A stretch of DNA of 64,000 bases from Asterochloris sp. CNOR1 (Eukaryota > Chlorophyta > Trebouxiophyceae > Trebouxiales > Trebouxiaceae), in assembly GCA_963969365.1 (NCBI GenBank), contig OZ017754.1, positions 1,550,001 to 1,614,000 of the forward strand, read 5' to 3'. The number at the start of each line of letters is the position of its first letter. The first letter of the stretch is position 1. The notes below the pieces were generated by a model, which saw only the letters and a program-made list of their open reading frames with translations, made no database searches and was not told the origin of the DNA. The position numbers and the translations under genes are program-made. Shown here in pieces: positions 12,501 through 24,600 of this stretch.

Positions 12501-15159
12501 CCAGCAGAAACAGCAAAGTCGTCAGCTAGCAGGGACCAGTCTAGCATGAGAGATTGAGCTGTGACTGCACTCAGGGCTGTGAGCACTGGATGAGCTGCTG
12601 AGCCTTCCTGTAAGCATGCTATCAGTCCTGCAAAAAGGAAGTGGCAGGCTATCCTGCCTTCACATCATATTTGATGCTGCGTCAGCTCATCAGCGGCTGG
12701 TTGTCTGCGCTGACAGCCTGCGCGCTGAAGCACAGCCAGGTCATCCAGCCTCAGCTGCACAGGCGTCTGCCAGGAAGGGAGATGAGCAATTTGATCACAG
12801 GGCAATGGCAGCTGTGAACCTCATCATCAACGACAGGCTGCAATGACAGGCTGCCCGCCTGCAGCTGCCAGCGGCAGCATCCCTCTGCAGCAGTTCTCCA
12901 GTGCAGCTCCAGCCTCACCTGCGCCAGCTGTCCGCCAAGAAGGACATGAGGGACCCCACCGCCCATGACACCGTCAGGTGCACCTCTGCATCCGCAGGCA
13001 GCAGCGCCCGCGTGCGCGGCCAGGCAAAGACCAGCACCAAGGGCAGCGTGAGGATGACTGTGCCCACCAGCCAACGGATTTTGAGAAAGGTGGAGGTGCA
13101 CATCAGGAACATGGCTGCGAAGACATAGTCCTGGGCATTGCTGGGGCGTAGCGTGGCCAGCAGATTACAGATGGCCAGGGCCATGATGCCTGACAGCAGC
13201 AGCTCCTCCTGTGGAGCAGCGAGAGACATTGATGGTGAGACAGCATGTGCAGCAATGGTTTTGAGGCGGCCAGATGGCCAGTGCATCAAGCCTGACAGCA
13301 TCACATCCCACTGCTTGTTGCAGAAGCAGTGTGTTGAAGTGAATGTTTCAGCACATACATAGAATGCAGATGGCTATGGACATGCCCAGAGGCAGTAGCT
13401 CAGGAGCAGAATGGTGGCTGGGCGATGAGGTTGCTGTGCAGGCTGCAGAAGGCCCAAGTCATGACGCCCAGCTGTTGCACTGGAATGTAAATGATGAGAT
13501 TCATCTGCCGTAGGCACAGCTTGGTGTCTTGAGCATGCTGGGAACTCCGGTCCAGTCACTAGTATCAAGGCTCCAGGTCATCCAGATCAGCCTCAATGCT
13601 GAACATCATGCATCACTGCACCTCTGCCCTACTGGAGCCACATCGCTGCTGAGGAGATCCATCCACATTGTGCCAGGCTTCACATCCAGAATTATCACCA
13701 CAGAAACAGCATAGGCTCCAAATTGTGGAACTAAACATGTGAGGCTCTATGCATGTACCACATAACAGCAAGCTTCTGTGGTGGTAAAATAGCCCAGCAC
13801 AAGTGGCCAAAGAGTGGACTGCATCACTGCCGCAAGGTGCCACACAGCTGCCCCAGGACTGTTGAAAGAAGACTATGCAGGCGATGGCACACTGCATTCA
13901 CCTGTCTGGCTGCGCCATTCCCCAGGCGCCGAGACCTCCAGTTGAGCAGGCCCAGGAACACGTAGAGGAAGGCCATGTTCAGCAGCTGGGGCATTAGACT
14001 GCTGAGCACGGAGCCCGCCTCAGACGTCTCGCTAGCCTTGTTTTTCACATATTTGGCCAGCAGTCTGAAGAGGTAGCACAGCACGTCAAAGCACATGATG
14101 AACATGAGCACGTAGCGTCGGCGCACTGCCACATTGTTGAGGAACTCAGCCTCCAGCTCTGCAGGCAGCAGGGGCAAAAAGATCAGCCTGCATGTGTTCG
14201 ATGCTGCCTGGGGCAGAGGAAACAGCAATTGAGCTTGCATGATGTTCAGCAGCCTGTATTGTTGAGTAATCAGCCTGCAGCAGCAGGGACCTGGAGTCTG
14301 ACGGGGCCAGATGTGCCGTCCAAGCCAGCATCACGTCCCATGGAATGCAGCCCAAGCCTTTGAGGAAGGGCAGCCTTTGGTTCTGCAGGCGATCTGGGCA
14401 GCCTGCTTGTTTGTGTGCAAGCCTGTGGCCAGGGGAACAGTTGAGGCTGCATGATGCTGTAATGCATCATAACCGCTTATGTCGATGCACATGGCATGAT
14501 GCAGCTGTGCAGGCATCAGCAACGTATAGCTCTGGTGCTGATCCAGCTTCACATATACAACACTGATGCGTGCAGTCAGCATGCAAATCAAGCCTGTGCC
14601 AGCGCGCCTCATTGCAATCAGATCGGCAGCCGCATGACTTGCGCATAGCAGCAGCTGCATGACACTATGCATCATGGCTCGCTGTGTGCAACAGAGCACC
14701 TTCAGATTCTGTGGCCGGCTAGGCATCAAATGCACCCAGCGTGTCCGGATTTAGAGGCACACGTGTTGCTGAGCCTCATCATGCAGAGGCATGACCAGAC
14801 TCAGCATGGCAGCCTGCATATGATGGCGTGGTCTGCCCAATGCTGCAGCCGGATCTGGCCGTCTGCGTGACGTCAGACGTGACCTCAGCGAAGATTCGCA
14901 GGTGATCTCGCCGAACGGCCATACCAATGGAAGGCCAGCGCTTACTTGGCTCTCTGAAGCTGAGGGTGACGGGGTGCATCTCCAGTGCCATAGCCTCCTT
15001 CCCAAGAAATGCCAGGGCAGCGGCCTTGCGCCGCTCTTCAGCTGTGCGCAGCCCTGCCACTGTCTGCGGCTGGCCCGTGAAGGTGAGGGAGCCTTTCGCT
15101 TGCAGCCACTGAATGACCGCTGCAGGGCCAGCCACAGGGAGGTCTGGCGGCAAGTGCAT
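1..15159 (-). CDS. membrane-bound hybrid histidine kinase (HisKA-HATPase-REC), partial at left edge
   Basis: Sensor kinase that should autophosphorylate on His and pass phosphate to its own receiver domain; the signal is unknown. Read on the minus strand, a first exon with ATG at 15159 is followed by hydrophobic multi-pass exons at 14158-13902 and 13208-12919. A coiled coil plus HisKA exon lies at 12254-11999, with the H-box [13 protein letters not shown]. HisKA helix 2 is at 11379-11242. The N box ([13 protein letters not shown]) is split between 10796-10640 and 9654-9425. The G1 box (VSDSGCGIG) ends near 5765 and the G2 box ([10 protein letters not shown]) is at 5420-5242. The last visible exon, 61-1, starts a receiver domain ([13 protein letters not shown]), so the gene continues off the left edge. 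Low-complexity exons at roughly 8.0, 7.5 and 6.9 kb lie between the N and G1 boxes, and more linker exons between 4.6 and 1.0 kb. No CHASE or ethylene-binding motif was seen. The exact joins of the linker exons and the first-to-second exon join are unresolved. Confidence 0.82.
11158..11213 (-). repeat. decayed copy of the 3' edge of the HisKA helix-2 exon
   Basis: The exon ending at 11242 (minus) is followed in its intron by a same-orientation copy of its last roughly 40 coding bases plus the donor region. On the plus strand both copies begin with a shared cagcacacag block and run in parallel, the intronic one with scattered substitutions. Confidence 0.6.
12325..12500 (-). repeat. two decayed copies of the 5' edge of the HisKA exon
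   Basis: The exon starting at 12254 (minus) encodes [14 protein letters not shown]. Upstream of it in the intron are two same-orientation copies, about 12325-12380 and 12447-12500. The second retains the plus-strand blocks ccagcttgtg and acatctgcctgca found at the true acceptor. Confidence 0.65.
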
Positions 15160-15559
15160 TGGCTTGCCCTCAGTGGTTGTCTCCCAAGACCTGTCTGTGC
15201 TGGGTCGGCAGGTCTCATCTGCAGGGCAGCACGCAGCGTGGGCAAGGGAAGCTGCATCAGGAGCAACAGAGGCAGAAGAGCGACACCACACATTCTGGCT
15301 TAAGGATACCTGTCTTGCTCACGCTCCCCAGGAGGTTGTGGGACATCCCCTGGACGTCAGTGACGCCTGGCCAGTGGTGGTTCATGGGCGCTCATGGGCA
15401 GGGGATCAAACCAGGCCACGTCGATCTCTTGGTATTCGGCAGCGAGGAGTGATGCATGCACTCCGCCGCAAACGTAATGCGTGTTTGAGCTCCACTCGGT
15501 GACTAGTAAAATGGTTTTCTGTTACTGTACAGCAGCAGGTCACAGCAAGGTTCAAGCGG
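15160..15559. other. intergenic spacer, kinase 5' side / KAPA synthase 3' side
   Basis: About 400 bases between the start of the histidine kinase and the stop of KAPA synthase, both on the minus strand. It should hold the KAPA synthase 3' UTR and the kinase promoter. I see no conserved coding segment, RNA gene or repeat in it. Confidence 0.4.
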
Positions 15560-18500
15560 TCATTGCAACGCATCTGCAAGTAGGCTGTCTCGGGCTGGAG
15601 CAAGGCCGCAGTCCCTGAGGGCAGCTGCTAGGTCCTCAACATCTTGAGCTGAATGTGCTGCGGACAAGCTTATTCTCAACCTGCATGCATGCGGTCTTTC
15701 AGCACGAGCAGGAATCAGGCAGGCAGCAACTGACTTGGCCACCATGAGCCTCAAATATGCACCTGCTGGTGCCAACAGGCACAGTTGGCGGTCTGATGGC
15801 AGGCACATGGTACCCGCAGCGCAGCAGCTGGGCGCTGGCTGCCACTGCTGCTGCCTCATCCCCGACAATCAGTGGCACGATGGGGCTCTGCACAGGGACC
15901 TGAAGCAGCTGCTGCAGCTGCCTCAGCCGCGCCCATAGCCTCCGCCGCCGCTCAGGATGCTGCAGCAGCAGCAGCAGAGAGAATGTGTTGATCCTTCAGC
16001 AAAACTCCATGGCCACCTGTTGGAGCTCTCACAGCGCATCAGGTGCAGCAGCCATGGCTGGCGTGCAGTTGATTGAACCCATGAGCCAGTGCTATCGAAG
16101 GCAAACCAAAAGGATGCCACAGCCTCCTGCACATCCGCTGTGGAGCAGCAGGAACAGTCCCACGCCCACCTGCTGGCAATCCTGCAGCGCAGTGTCTGCA
16201 GCAGCCCCACAAGCAGATGCAGGGCAGTGCGCTGACACCCTCATTGCGCAGGATGCGAGGTAGCTATGGCTGACAGGGGCAGGGCATGTCAAATTGGTTC
16301 ATGCAGCTGAACCCACCTGCTGGCACTCCCGCAGCGCAGCATGTGCAGCAGCCACCGCCGGCAGCGGCAGGGACGTGCTAAAGACATAGGAGCGTCCGCG
16401 GTTCATGAGGAAGTCTTTGAGCGCATGGCTGCCCGCAACAAACCCGCCGTGACTGCCGAAGGCCTTGCTCAGAGTCCCAATGTGGACGTCCACCTCGCCC
16501 TGGACATGGAAAACTTCTGCAGCACCGCCCCCCCTGCAGCAGTTCATGATCAAATGGTCCTGCGGCAGAGCTCGTGTGGCAGCACTCATCGGAGCACTGC
16601 CAGTCCTGCAGCAGCAGCAGTCCCCAGCTGGCATTGGCCAGTGATGTGCCGTGAGGTGGCACACAAGAGCTCCCGCAGTGCAATCAGCGTGCTGACCAGG
16701 CAGTGGTAGTTGGCCGGCAGCATGCTTTGGCTGACTCATTTGTGGTGTTGTATGCAAGGTCAAGCTCACATGTTCAGCCTTGGCAGAGGGGCATGACTGA
16801 TGCTGGGAGCAGTACTGACCCATCTGGAACGCCATGGCAGCAGCATTCCTCATGCAGCTGCAATGCCAGATCAGCCCAGAGGCCCCAAGAAAGTGCAGTG
16901 CCATGCTGGTCAGACAGCGTTTGGCCTGGCACGAGCAGGCCGGCCTGCCTTTCACCAGCCACCGGTGCTGTGTAAGACATAGCAGCAGCACATTGACTCG
17001 CCTGTCACCAGCTGCCAGCATCGCCTGGTCAGCGATCAGCAGGGGCGCATTGCTCAGCAAACCACTGCTGCAGCAGTCTGGCTCATCCGTCACCAGGGAC
17101 CAGCATAGCATGGGCCCTGTCAACCGTCAGCAAGAACTCCTAGCTGCAATACCAACAGGTCAAGAGAGCACCGCAGCAGCAACTGGCTGACCTGTCACCA
17201 GCCACCAGCGTGGCGTGGGCCTCGTCAATCGCCAGCAGGAAGCCATAGCGTCGCCGCAGGGCTGCCAGGGCTGGAAGGTCGGCAAAGTCGCCGTCCATGC
17301 TAAAGAGACTGTCAGTAATGACTAGCATGCGTTTGGAAGGGGGACAAAGCTGCAGGAGCTGCTCCAGGTGGTTCATGTCGCCGTGCTTGTAGACCTACAA
17401 AGCAGGCATGATCTGGTCAAGGTGCTGCACATGCAGCTGGACTGCAACATTACAAGCGAGAGCACGTCAAGCCTGTCAGCAAGGCCACAAATCAGTTGTC
17501 AGCCGGCTGGCTTCCATTATATTCCCCACAGGGAGGCCTGGTGAGCGCGGAGCAATGCTGGCATCCATTTGCTAGGCCAGCTCAGCCCAACTGTACTGTC
17601 AGATGTCAGCACAGCCCAGCATATTTTCATTTTGCTGGGCACAGCAAACATATGTGCTGGTCTGACAGCCTTGTCCTTCTAAGCAACCAGTTGGATGCTG
17701 CCTGCAGCCACTGCTCAATTTAAGATGTCTTCCTCTCACCTGAAGCATTCCTGGCTGCTTTCTAGAGGCCAGCCGTGCTCCATCGATGATGCTGGCATGA
17801 TTGAGCTCATCTGAAAAGATCACAGCGTTGCCATCCTGACACAAGGCTGAGACGACCGCCAAATTGGCGGCAAAGCCAGAAGAGAACAGTAAGCAGGCCT
17901 GCGTCTGCTTCAGATCTGCAATGGCAGCCTCCAGGTCCGCATGAGCCTGGGTGTAGCCTCCCACCAGGGCTGAGGAGCGGGGTCCTGCATACAAGAGTCA
18001 CTGCTGCTGACACAGATTAGCATTGGCGCTGCAGCTCAATCAAGGCTGTGCTGAACAGCTTACCTGAGCCACATGCAGCTGCGGCCTTAGCGGCAGCTTG
18101 TCGCACTGCAGGGTGGGCAGACATTCCCATATAGTCGTTGAGGCTGAACAGGCGCAGCCGGTGCATGCCATCTGAAAGTGGCAAGCCATGACTGGCATCG
18201 CCCTGCTGATCAGCAATGCCAGTAGTCTGGCTGCGGCAACAGTGCACAGAAACGCCTTCCTCATGGACCTGTGACGGCAGCTGTTGTGGTGACAACTGGA
18301 CTGGGGCTGTAGCTGCATTGAGGTTGCATGCGGCGTCTGAGCTGCGGTCCAGCCGTCTGTCCACGCCATTACTGCTGCTGAGAGCAAGCCACTTACTCAG
18401 CACGTCAGTGGTGATGTAGACCTGCAGCGCAAGGGTCTTTGAAGCACTCAGGCATGAATGGCTCACAACATCCCAACTGACTGTGAGCCTGATTACTTCG

Positions 18501-18611
18501 CCGCCTCACCTCCACAGATGACGATGTGGCCACGACAGGGTGCAGAGATCGCTGCAGGGATGCCGCTTGCAGGTTGTTCACCGACTTGGTCAGCCATGCC
18601 TCCCAAGACAT
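15560..18611 (-). CDS. bioF: KAPA synthase (8-amino-7-oxononanoate synthase), biotin synthesis
   Basis: PLP enzyme that condenses pimeloyl-CoA (or its ACP form) with alanine to give 7-keto-8-aminopelargonate, the first committed step of biotin assembly. Eight exons: 18611-18510, 18421-18397, 18171-18064, 17984-17740, 17394-17192, 16533-16317, 15959-15763 and 15680-15560; all phases agree and give 405 residues, a normal length. The ATG at 18611 begins MSWEAWLTKSVNN, matching the family N-terminus. Recognisable motifs are SLNDYMGMSAHP, FSDELNHASIIDGARL, the cofactor-Asp region LLAIDEAHATLV, and the PLP-lysine motif GTLSKAFGSHGGF. The C-terminal part contains AIRPPTVPVGTSRLR. Plant homologues such as the Arabidopsis protein can end in a peroxisomal signal; this one ends DALQ, so no PTS1 is visible. 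Its start lies head to head with the trehalose-phosphate synthase. Two introns contain copies of its own exon edges. Confidence 0.95.
16011..16225 (-). repeat. two decayed copies of the 3' edge of KAPA synthase exon 6
   Basis: Exon 6 ends at 16317 (minus) after coding AHAALRECQQ. The following intron holds same-orientation copies of this edge at about 16164-16225 and 16011-16058. Both keep the order cacctg, then a cagcgcag-like block, then gcagcagcc on the plus strand. Copy spacing is about 150 bases. A weaker, partial match lies near 16648 in the preceding intron. Confidence 0.65.
16945..17150 (-). repeat. three decayed copies of the 3' edge of KAPA synthase exon 5
   Basis: Exon 5 ends at 17192 (minus), coding LLAIDEAHATLVAGD. 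Downstream in the intron are same-orientation copies at about 17085-17150, about 16993-17055 and, shorter, about 16945-16975. Each keeps a core close to the plus-strand word gtcaccag, and the first two retain the region matching the donor and the next 50 coding bases. Confidence 0.7.
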
Positions 18612-21600
18612 CCAGCAGCTCTGGGTGTTCTTTAGGGAGCAAGGGACTGGGCTTTGCAGAGCCAGACCAGTCGCTTGCGAAGTCGACTAAGCTGCCCTCC
18701 TTCCCCAGTCTGCTGAGCTGCAATATCGGATCAGGCCGCCATGAATCAAACAATGCAATACGAGAGTCGACGCCCCGTCCAAGCACAGCGGGCGAAGGTC
18801 CACTGTCAGATACGCGTGACCTAATCAGGCCAAACTTTGCTGAATTTTGCAGTCAGCTACAGGTTCCGAGGCCATCTTATCAGCTTTACGAGCAAACAGG
18901 CTTGGAGCTGATCTCGCCCCCGGCTGATCTCCCCAGGTGCAATGCAGTGTCGGGAGGAAAGACTCGGCATGGCCTAAGCCATGCTCAAAGCTTGCAGCTG
19001 CCACCATGCTGGCTGGGGGATCGTATCAGAATCTTGCAGGCAAGTTTGTGTGTGGTTGCACGTCGTAGCATCCAGCTGCAGAGCACAGGCTTGTCAGATG
19101 CAGCTCACATGCATGTTCAGCACTGCGCCGGCGCGTCTGGCTGGATTGCTGCCCCAAACTTTGGGCATGGGCATGATGGTGCCATGTCGCCACAAGGTAC
19201 CCTGGGCTGTCGAGTCCTATTGATGGGGCGCAGCCTGCACTAGTCAGCAAAGAGATGCTCCCCTGCAAGCTGTCCTGTGAAGCGACCACCCAGAATGCTG
19301 CCCACAGCCTCCTGCCAGCAGACAGCTGCTGCACCTTTAAGCCCCATTGGTGACAGCAGCGCTTGCATGAAATCCCTGGCCTCTTGGCCTGCAGCTCTAG
19401 CTGATGACACATATGGCGCAGACTCCCTCGTGGGCGGGGGGCCCCTCAGCTTCTCAGCAGCGCGAGGCAGAGCCTCACGCAACTCCATTGATAGCCAGGA
19501 CAACAGGAAGCAGTCCAGGTTAGCCAAGAGAGTCAAGCCTGTTGGCCATGCTGCCTGCCAGCCCCCTGTCGCAGCAGAGGGAGAGCCACCTATGAAGCAA
19601 TCTGGTGTGGTAGACCTGAAGGCACCGGCACAGCGATGTGGCGCCCTTGCCCTGTCGTGGGCTAGGGGCTCACCTATGCCTTCCAAACGCCCCCTCTGCA
19701 TGCTGCTGCTCTGCAGGCTGTGTGCATTAGCATGCCCCATACCCTCCTGAATCACTTGGTAGTGCCCTGAAACTAGCTTGTGATGCCCTGGCTGGCTAGG
19801 GGGCACGCCTGCAGTGCCCCTGGATTCAGGACAATACTATGTCCTCTGGCACAATTCTGTGTGGTGCCTGCCTGCAGCCGCTTCATTTTTGTTTCCAACC
19901 ACCTGCCCGTCCGGTGTGCACGCGGGGAGACCGGCTGGGAGTTTGAGTGGGATGAGGACGCACTTATCGCCCAGGCCAAGGTGTGGCTGCTGTCATTGGC
20001 TGCTCAGGCTCTCAAGTGCTGCTCCTGCTCATCAAGGGTGGGGCACAGTATGTACACAGCCTTGGGCAGCAAGTGTGCACACCACCTACCACTCAGGCCT
20101 AGGTGGGTCCCAATGGTTAGCTACATCGGCAATGCATGAGCCCTCCAGAAGCAGTGAGCTTAGGCCTGCAGTGGGTTGGCCCGAAGCAGGGACTGGAGAG
20201 GACTGTATGTTGCAGAAGTGCCAGGGCTGACAGAGAAGAATTGCTGTGTGGTGCAGGAGGGCGTTGGGGAGGACCTCGAAGTAATGTTTGTGGGATGCCT
20301 CCCTGTTGAGATTGACTTTGCAGAGCAGGAGGTGGGTTCCATCTCCCTCTGGAGATAGGGTCCCTCTGAAACCTGTTGATGTGGGGTTCTTGCGGGACAA
20401 TCCCCAGCTTGTGTTGTTTTGCAGAGGCTAAGGTGGATCTGCTGTACCCTTGTTGCTCAGCTGAGCTCTGCACAGTACATGGATCAGGCTAGCACTGCGT
20501 GGGTGCATTGTTTGCCCGTCACCCTTCCCTTGCTGTAATCCTCTTTCAGGCACCTGCTATAATTGCAAGTCCCCAGTTGAGACATGACAATCATTTGGTG
20601 CAGATGGTGGCACTAGAGCTATACGCCAACTTTAACTGCTTCCCTGTGTTTCTGGGCGCTGAGTTGAAGGAGCGGTACTATAAAGGTGAGCGCCTCTGGT
20701 GCGCTCCTGGACTGTCAGCAAGCACGAGGTCAGCATTGAATGTCATGCAGTGCACTCACAGTCAAGCTGCATGTGCAATGTGCTGCACATGCTGCACACT
20801 GCACATGCAGCTGCCTGGTCCTAGCCCTTCTGTGCAGGCCCAGCCCTGGTCAATCGCAAGCAAAGTCCTGTGCAGCAATGTGCATGCCTTGCTTGCCTCC
20901 TGTTAATTCTGCCTGGTTTGGACCCGCCCCTTGCAGACTGGAGCCTGCAGTCAGTCTGCATTGAGCCAGGATCTGTCTGCTGCAGGGTTCTGCAAGCAGC
21001 AGCTGTGGCCCCTGTTCCACTACCTGCTCCCGTTGTCGCCTGGCAGCAGTGGCCGCTTTGACCCTGACCTTTGGCAGGCCTACGTGAAGGCCAACAAGGT
21101 GGGGTGCGGCTCTGTGGCTGCACTGATTGCTGTGCATGATCGCCGCTGGCGACATGTGCCTGACTTTGCGACGCAAGCTGTCCACACATCAGCAGTGGTG
21201 GCCTGACGGGCTGCATTCCTCGTGTGCTCTGCCAAGGCTTCACCACTGTCTGCATTGTCAGACATGAGCCCTCTTTTCAACGGTCAGGGGCATGTTGAAG
21301 TCAGACTCCTGGCCCACTTTGCTGGCTAGAGGCCTTGTGGTGAGACCCTCTTGCTGGCCACACCAGGGGCTGCTACTTGCTCAGAGCAGTGTCTGGCCTG
21401 TCAGGGGCTCTGGCTATCACTGCTGCAGATCTTGGCTGAGGCCTTTGCAGACAAGGTCTCAGACCCTCTGCTGCCTGCAGCCCTGAGGAAAACACAAGCT
21501 GCTCTTGACTATGGCATGCCATCTTGTGTCTCTCTGGTGGCAATGCCCATCTCAGCCCCTGCAGGCCGCTGCTGACAAGCCATGGAAGTGATCAGCAATG

Positions 21601-24600
21601 GCCGCCAAGCACCACATCATGCTGAACACAGTGGCATGCCTCCCTGCCGGCAGGCCACACTTTTGCTGGGCCCGTCAAGGATCTGCCCTGCCTGATACCT
21701 GAGCCTGTGAGGTCCCTTGCTGACTGTTGTGCTCTGCTGAGAGTTGTGCTGTGCCTGCTATCCGCAGGCCTTTGCTGATAAGCTAGTTGAGGTGATCAGC
21801 ATGGACGATGACTATGTGTGGATCCATGACTACCACCTGCTGGTGCTGCCCAGCCTTCTGCGCAAGCGCTTCCACCGCATGCGCTGCGGCCTGTTCCTGC
21901 ACTCCCCCTTTCCCTCCTCCGAGATCTTCAGGACCTTTCCCAAGCGGGAGGAGCTGCTGCGCTCCCTGCTCAACGCTGATCTCATAGGTCAGCATGTCCA
22001 GAGTCGGCGTGATGCTGGGAGTGCTGCAGCATACCACATGGGTCAGCTCGCCGCCCCTTCAGCTATGGCAAAGTCTGGCAAGGTGCCTGGCAAGATCCTT
22101 GCATACTTCCAACCTGCACCAGTGGAGGCAGCCTCAGGCCACCAAGATGCCTGCTGCCAGCGCGCCCTGATGCCCCTCAAAACACCCTGCCGTGCTCTGC
22201 CCTGCAGGCTTCCACACCTTCGACTATGCGCGCCACTTCCTGTCCTGTTGCGCGCGCATGCTGGGCATCGAGCATGTGACCAGACGGGGCAGCATCGTGA
22301 TGGAATATTTTGGCCGCGAAGTCGGCGTGAAGATCATGCCCACGGGCGTGAAGCCTGAGCGCTTCCTGGGGGGCTTTGACTGGGGGGACACGCAGTGGCG
22401 GCGGGGGGAGCTTGTCTCGCAGGTGGGCTGATCAGCTGCAGGCGGCTGAGCAGGCTCTCTGCTGTGTTTGAGGGCGCGTCGTGCTTAGTGATACTGGCTG
22501 AACCTCTAACAGGGCACAGCACCTCCGTTGATGCCACAGCTTCCTGCTGCATGGTCACCAGTGAGGCCGCTCCCTGGTGATGAGCTTTCAGAGGCAGCGT
22601 CTGGTCCGATGGGCACATCTCAATGCCATGAGTGTACACTGCAAACGGTGCAGCTCTCACTTGCACCCCTGCTGCTGCAGTTCGAGGGGCAGACGGTGCT
22701 GATTGGGGTGGACGACATGGACGTCTTTAAGGGCATTGAGCTCAAGCTGCAGGCAGTGGAGCGCGTGCTGGACCACCACCCCGAGTGGCGCGGGCGCCTG
22801 ACGCTGGTGCAGGTCACCAATGCGCCTAGGTCAGCGTCCTGGCGCCTGCCTGCGTGTAGGATAGCTGTGCACTTCTCCTGGCTGCACTCATGGCAGGCCC
22901 ATGGAAGTGTTGTTTCTGGGGATGTCAGGTGCAAGGTTCAGGTCATCAGTGTGCCCAGGTCAACTCTGAGGTGGCCCAGGCTGCGCCAGCAGGGGGCTTT
23001 GAAGCGTTGTTGATCTTGGCGGAGGTCCAGGTCTGCGCAGGGGTGACTTCGGCAGAGCTGCTTCGCCACAGCTTCCTCACAGCTGGGCCGCACTACTGCA
23101 GGCAACAGCATCCTGCAATGGCCTCTGGGCTCCTGTAAGTGGTGTTTGTGGGCAGTGGCACCCATGCTGCCAAGTGGCCACTTCTTTGAGCATTGGCATT
23201 GCTGACCAGCTGGCCTCGCCCCTGCTGCAGCTACGGCGGCCGCAACTTCAGCGGCCTGCCTTGTCCTGCCTTGCGCAATGTCAATGCCTCGTTTGGTCAG
23301 CTGCCTGTGTTCCTTGCTGGAGCTTCGGCGACTGCTATGGCAGCAAGCTTCAACTGTGGCTCATGAATCAGCCCTGCCTGTCATCAATCAGCGTTACTGC
23401 AGGTCCAGTAGTCGTGACATCAGCGAGCTGCATGCCTACATCATGGACCTGGTCAAGCACATCAACTCCAAGTATGCCTCAGAAGGCTATCAGCCCATTG
23501 TATGGCTGGAGCGCCCCGTGCCCCTGTACGAGAAGATCGCACTGTACTCGATCGCTGACGTTGCTGTTGTCACGGCGACGAGGGACGGTATGAACCTGGT
23601 GCCCTACGAGTACATAGTGTGCAGGCAGGGCGCACCGGTGAGTTCCTGTAGGGGTGGCCGCCGCGTGTGTGGGCTGCTGTGTAGGAGGAAATGAGAGACG
23701 CTACAGTCATCCTGGCTGCATGCATGAACCTGGAGGCGGGTGGGCGCATGGCGGGCCAGCAGGGCGACCATTGTTCTGGTGCTGCTTCTGCTTTCTTGTG
23801 GTGCATACCAGCACTCGGGCTGGAGGGGTACTGGGCATGCTCTGCTCTGTTTGATATGGAGGGCATGTGTGCTGGCAGGCGACCACATGGGCGTCTGAGA
23901 GTTCCAGAGGCTTTGCACAGCATGTCCTACTGAGAACTATTGGCCTGCTTCTGCTGGCCGTCCCTGTATGCTCTGGGTATGCGTGACGTGCTGAGCATGC
24001 TAATCTGCATGCCGCCTGGCTGCACTGACATTGGCAGCGGCTTCTTGCCTGCGCATTGTTGCCTGAGACGCTGCATGGCTCTTCTGCGTCGACTGCAGCT
24101 GTGTTTGCTTGCAGGATCTGCCTGCAGAGCATGTGAAGTTGGTAGCCTGCCAGGGCACTGTCTCAGAATCTATGCTTCTGCTGCTGCCAGGTGTTGCCTG
24201 CCAAAGACCTCCTGCCCCTCCTGCAGGACATGGACCAGACTCCAACAAGCAGGTGTTGCTTGCAGTCTTCTGGTGGAGTGTCCAACTGTCGCACTCAATC
24301 TTTGTACATCGCTGCAGGACATGCAGCAGAGCCAGAGGGACTTTTGCTCTCTCAAGTCTTATTCTCTGCTAGCTTGACTTGCGATCAATCCTTCACGTTC
24401 CTGCAGGATGTGGAGCAGAGCCAGAAGCACTCCATGCTGGTCGTCTCAGAGTTTGTGGGCTGCTCCCCGAGCGTGAGTGGCGCCATCCGCGTCAACCCCT
24501 GGAGCGTGGACTCGGTGGCAGATGGCATCTACTCAGCCATCAAGATGCCCCAGGCCGACCGCCACATGCGGCACGAGAAGCACTGGCGCTATGTGTCTTC

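Noticed and set aside
18493-18786. Longer open frame reading LGRGVDSRIALFDSW as KAPA synthase N-terminus
   Set aside because: It starts with GTG. The shifted frame from the ATG at 18611 (MSWEAWLTKSVNN) matches the family N-terminus and splices in phase.
19240-19806. Minus-strand open frame of 188 codons
   Set aside because: Sits within the TPS 5' region, no homology recognised, and plus-strand frames there are equally open.
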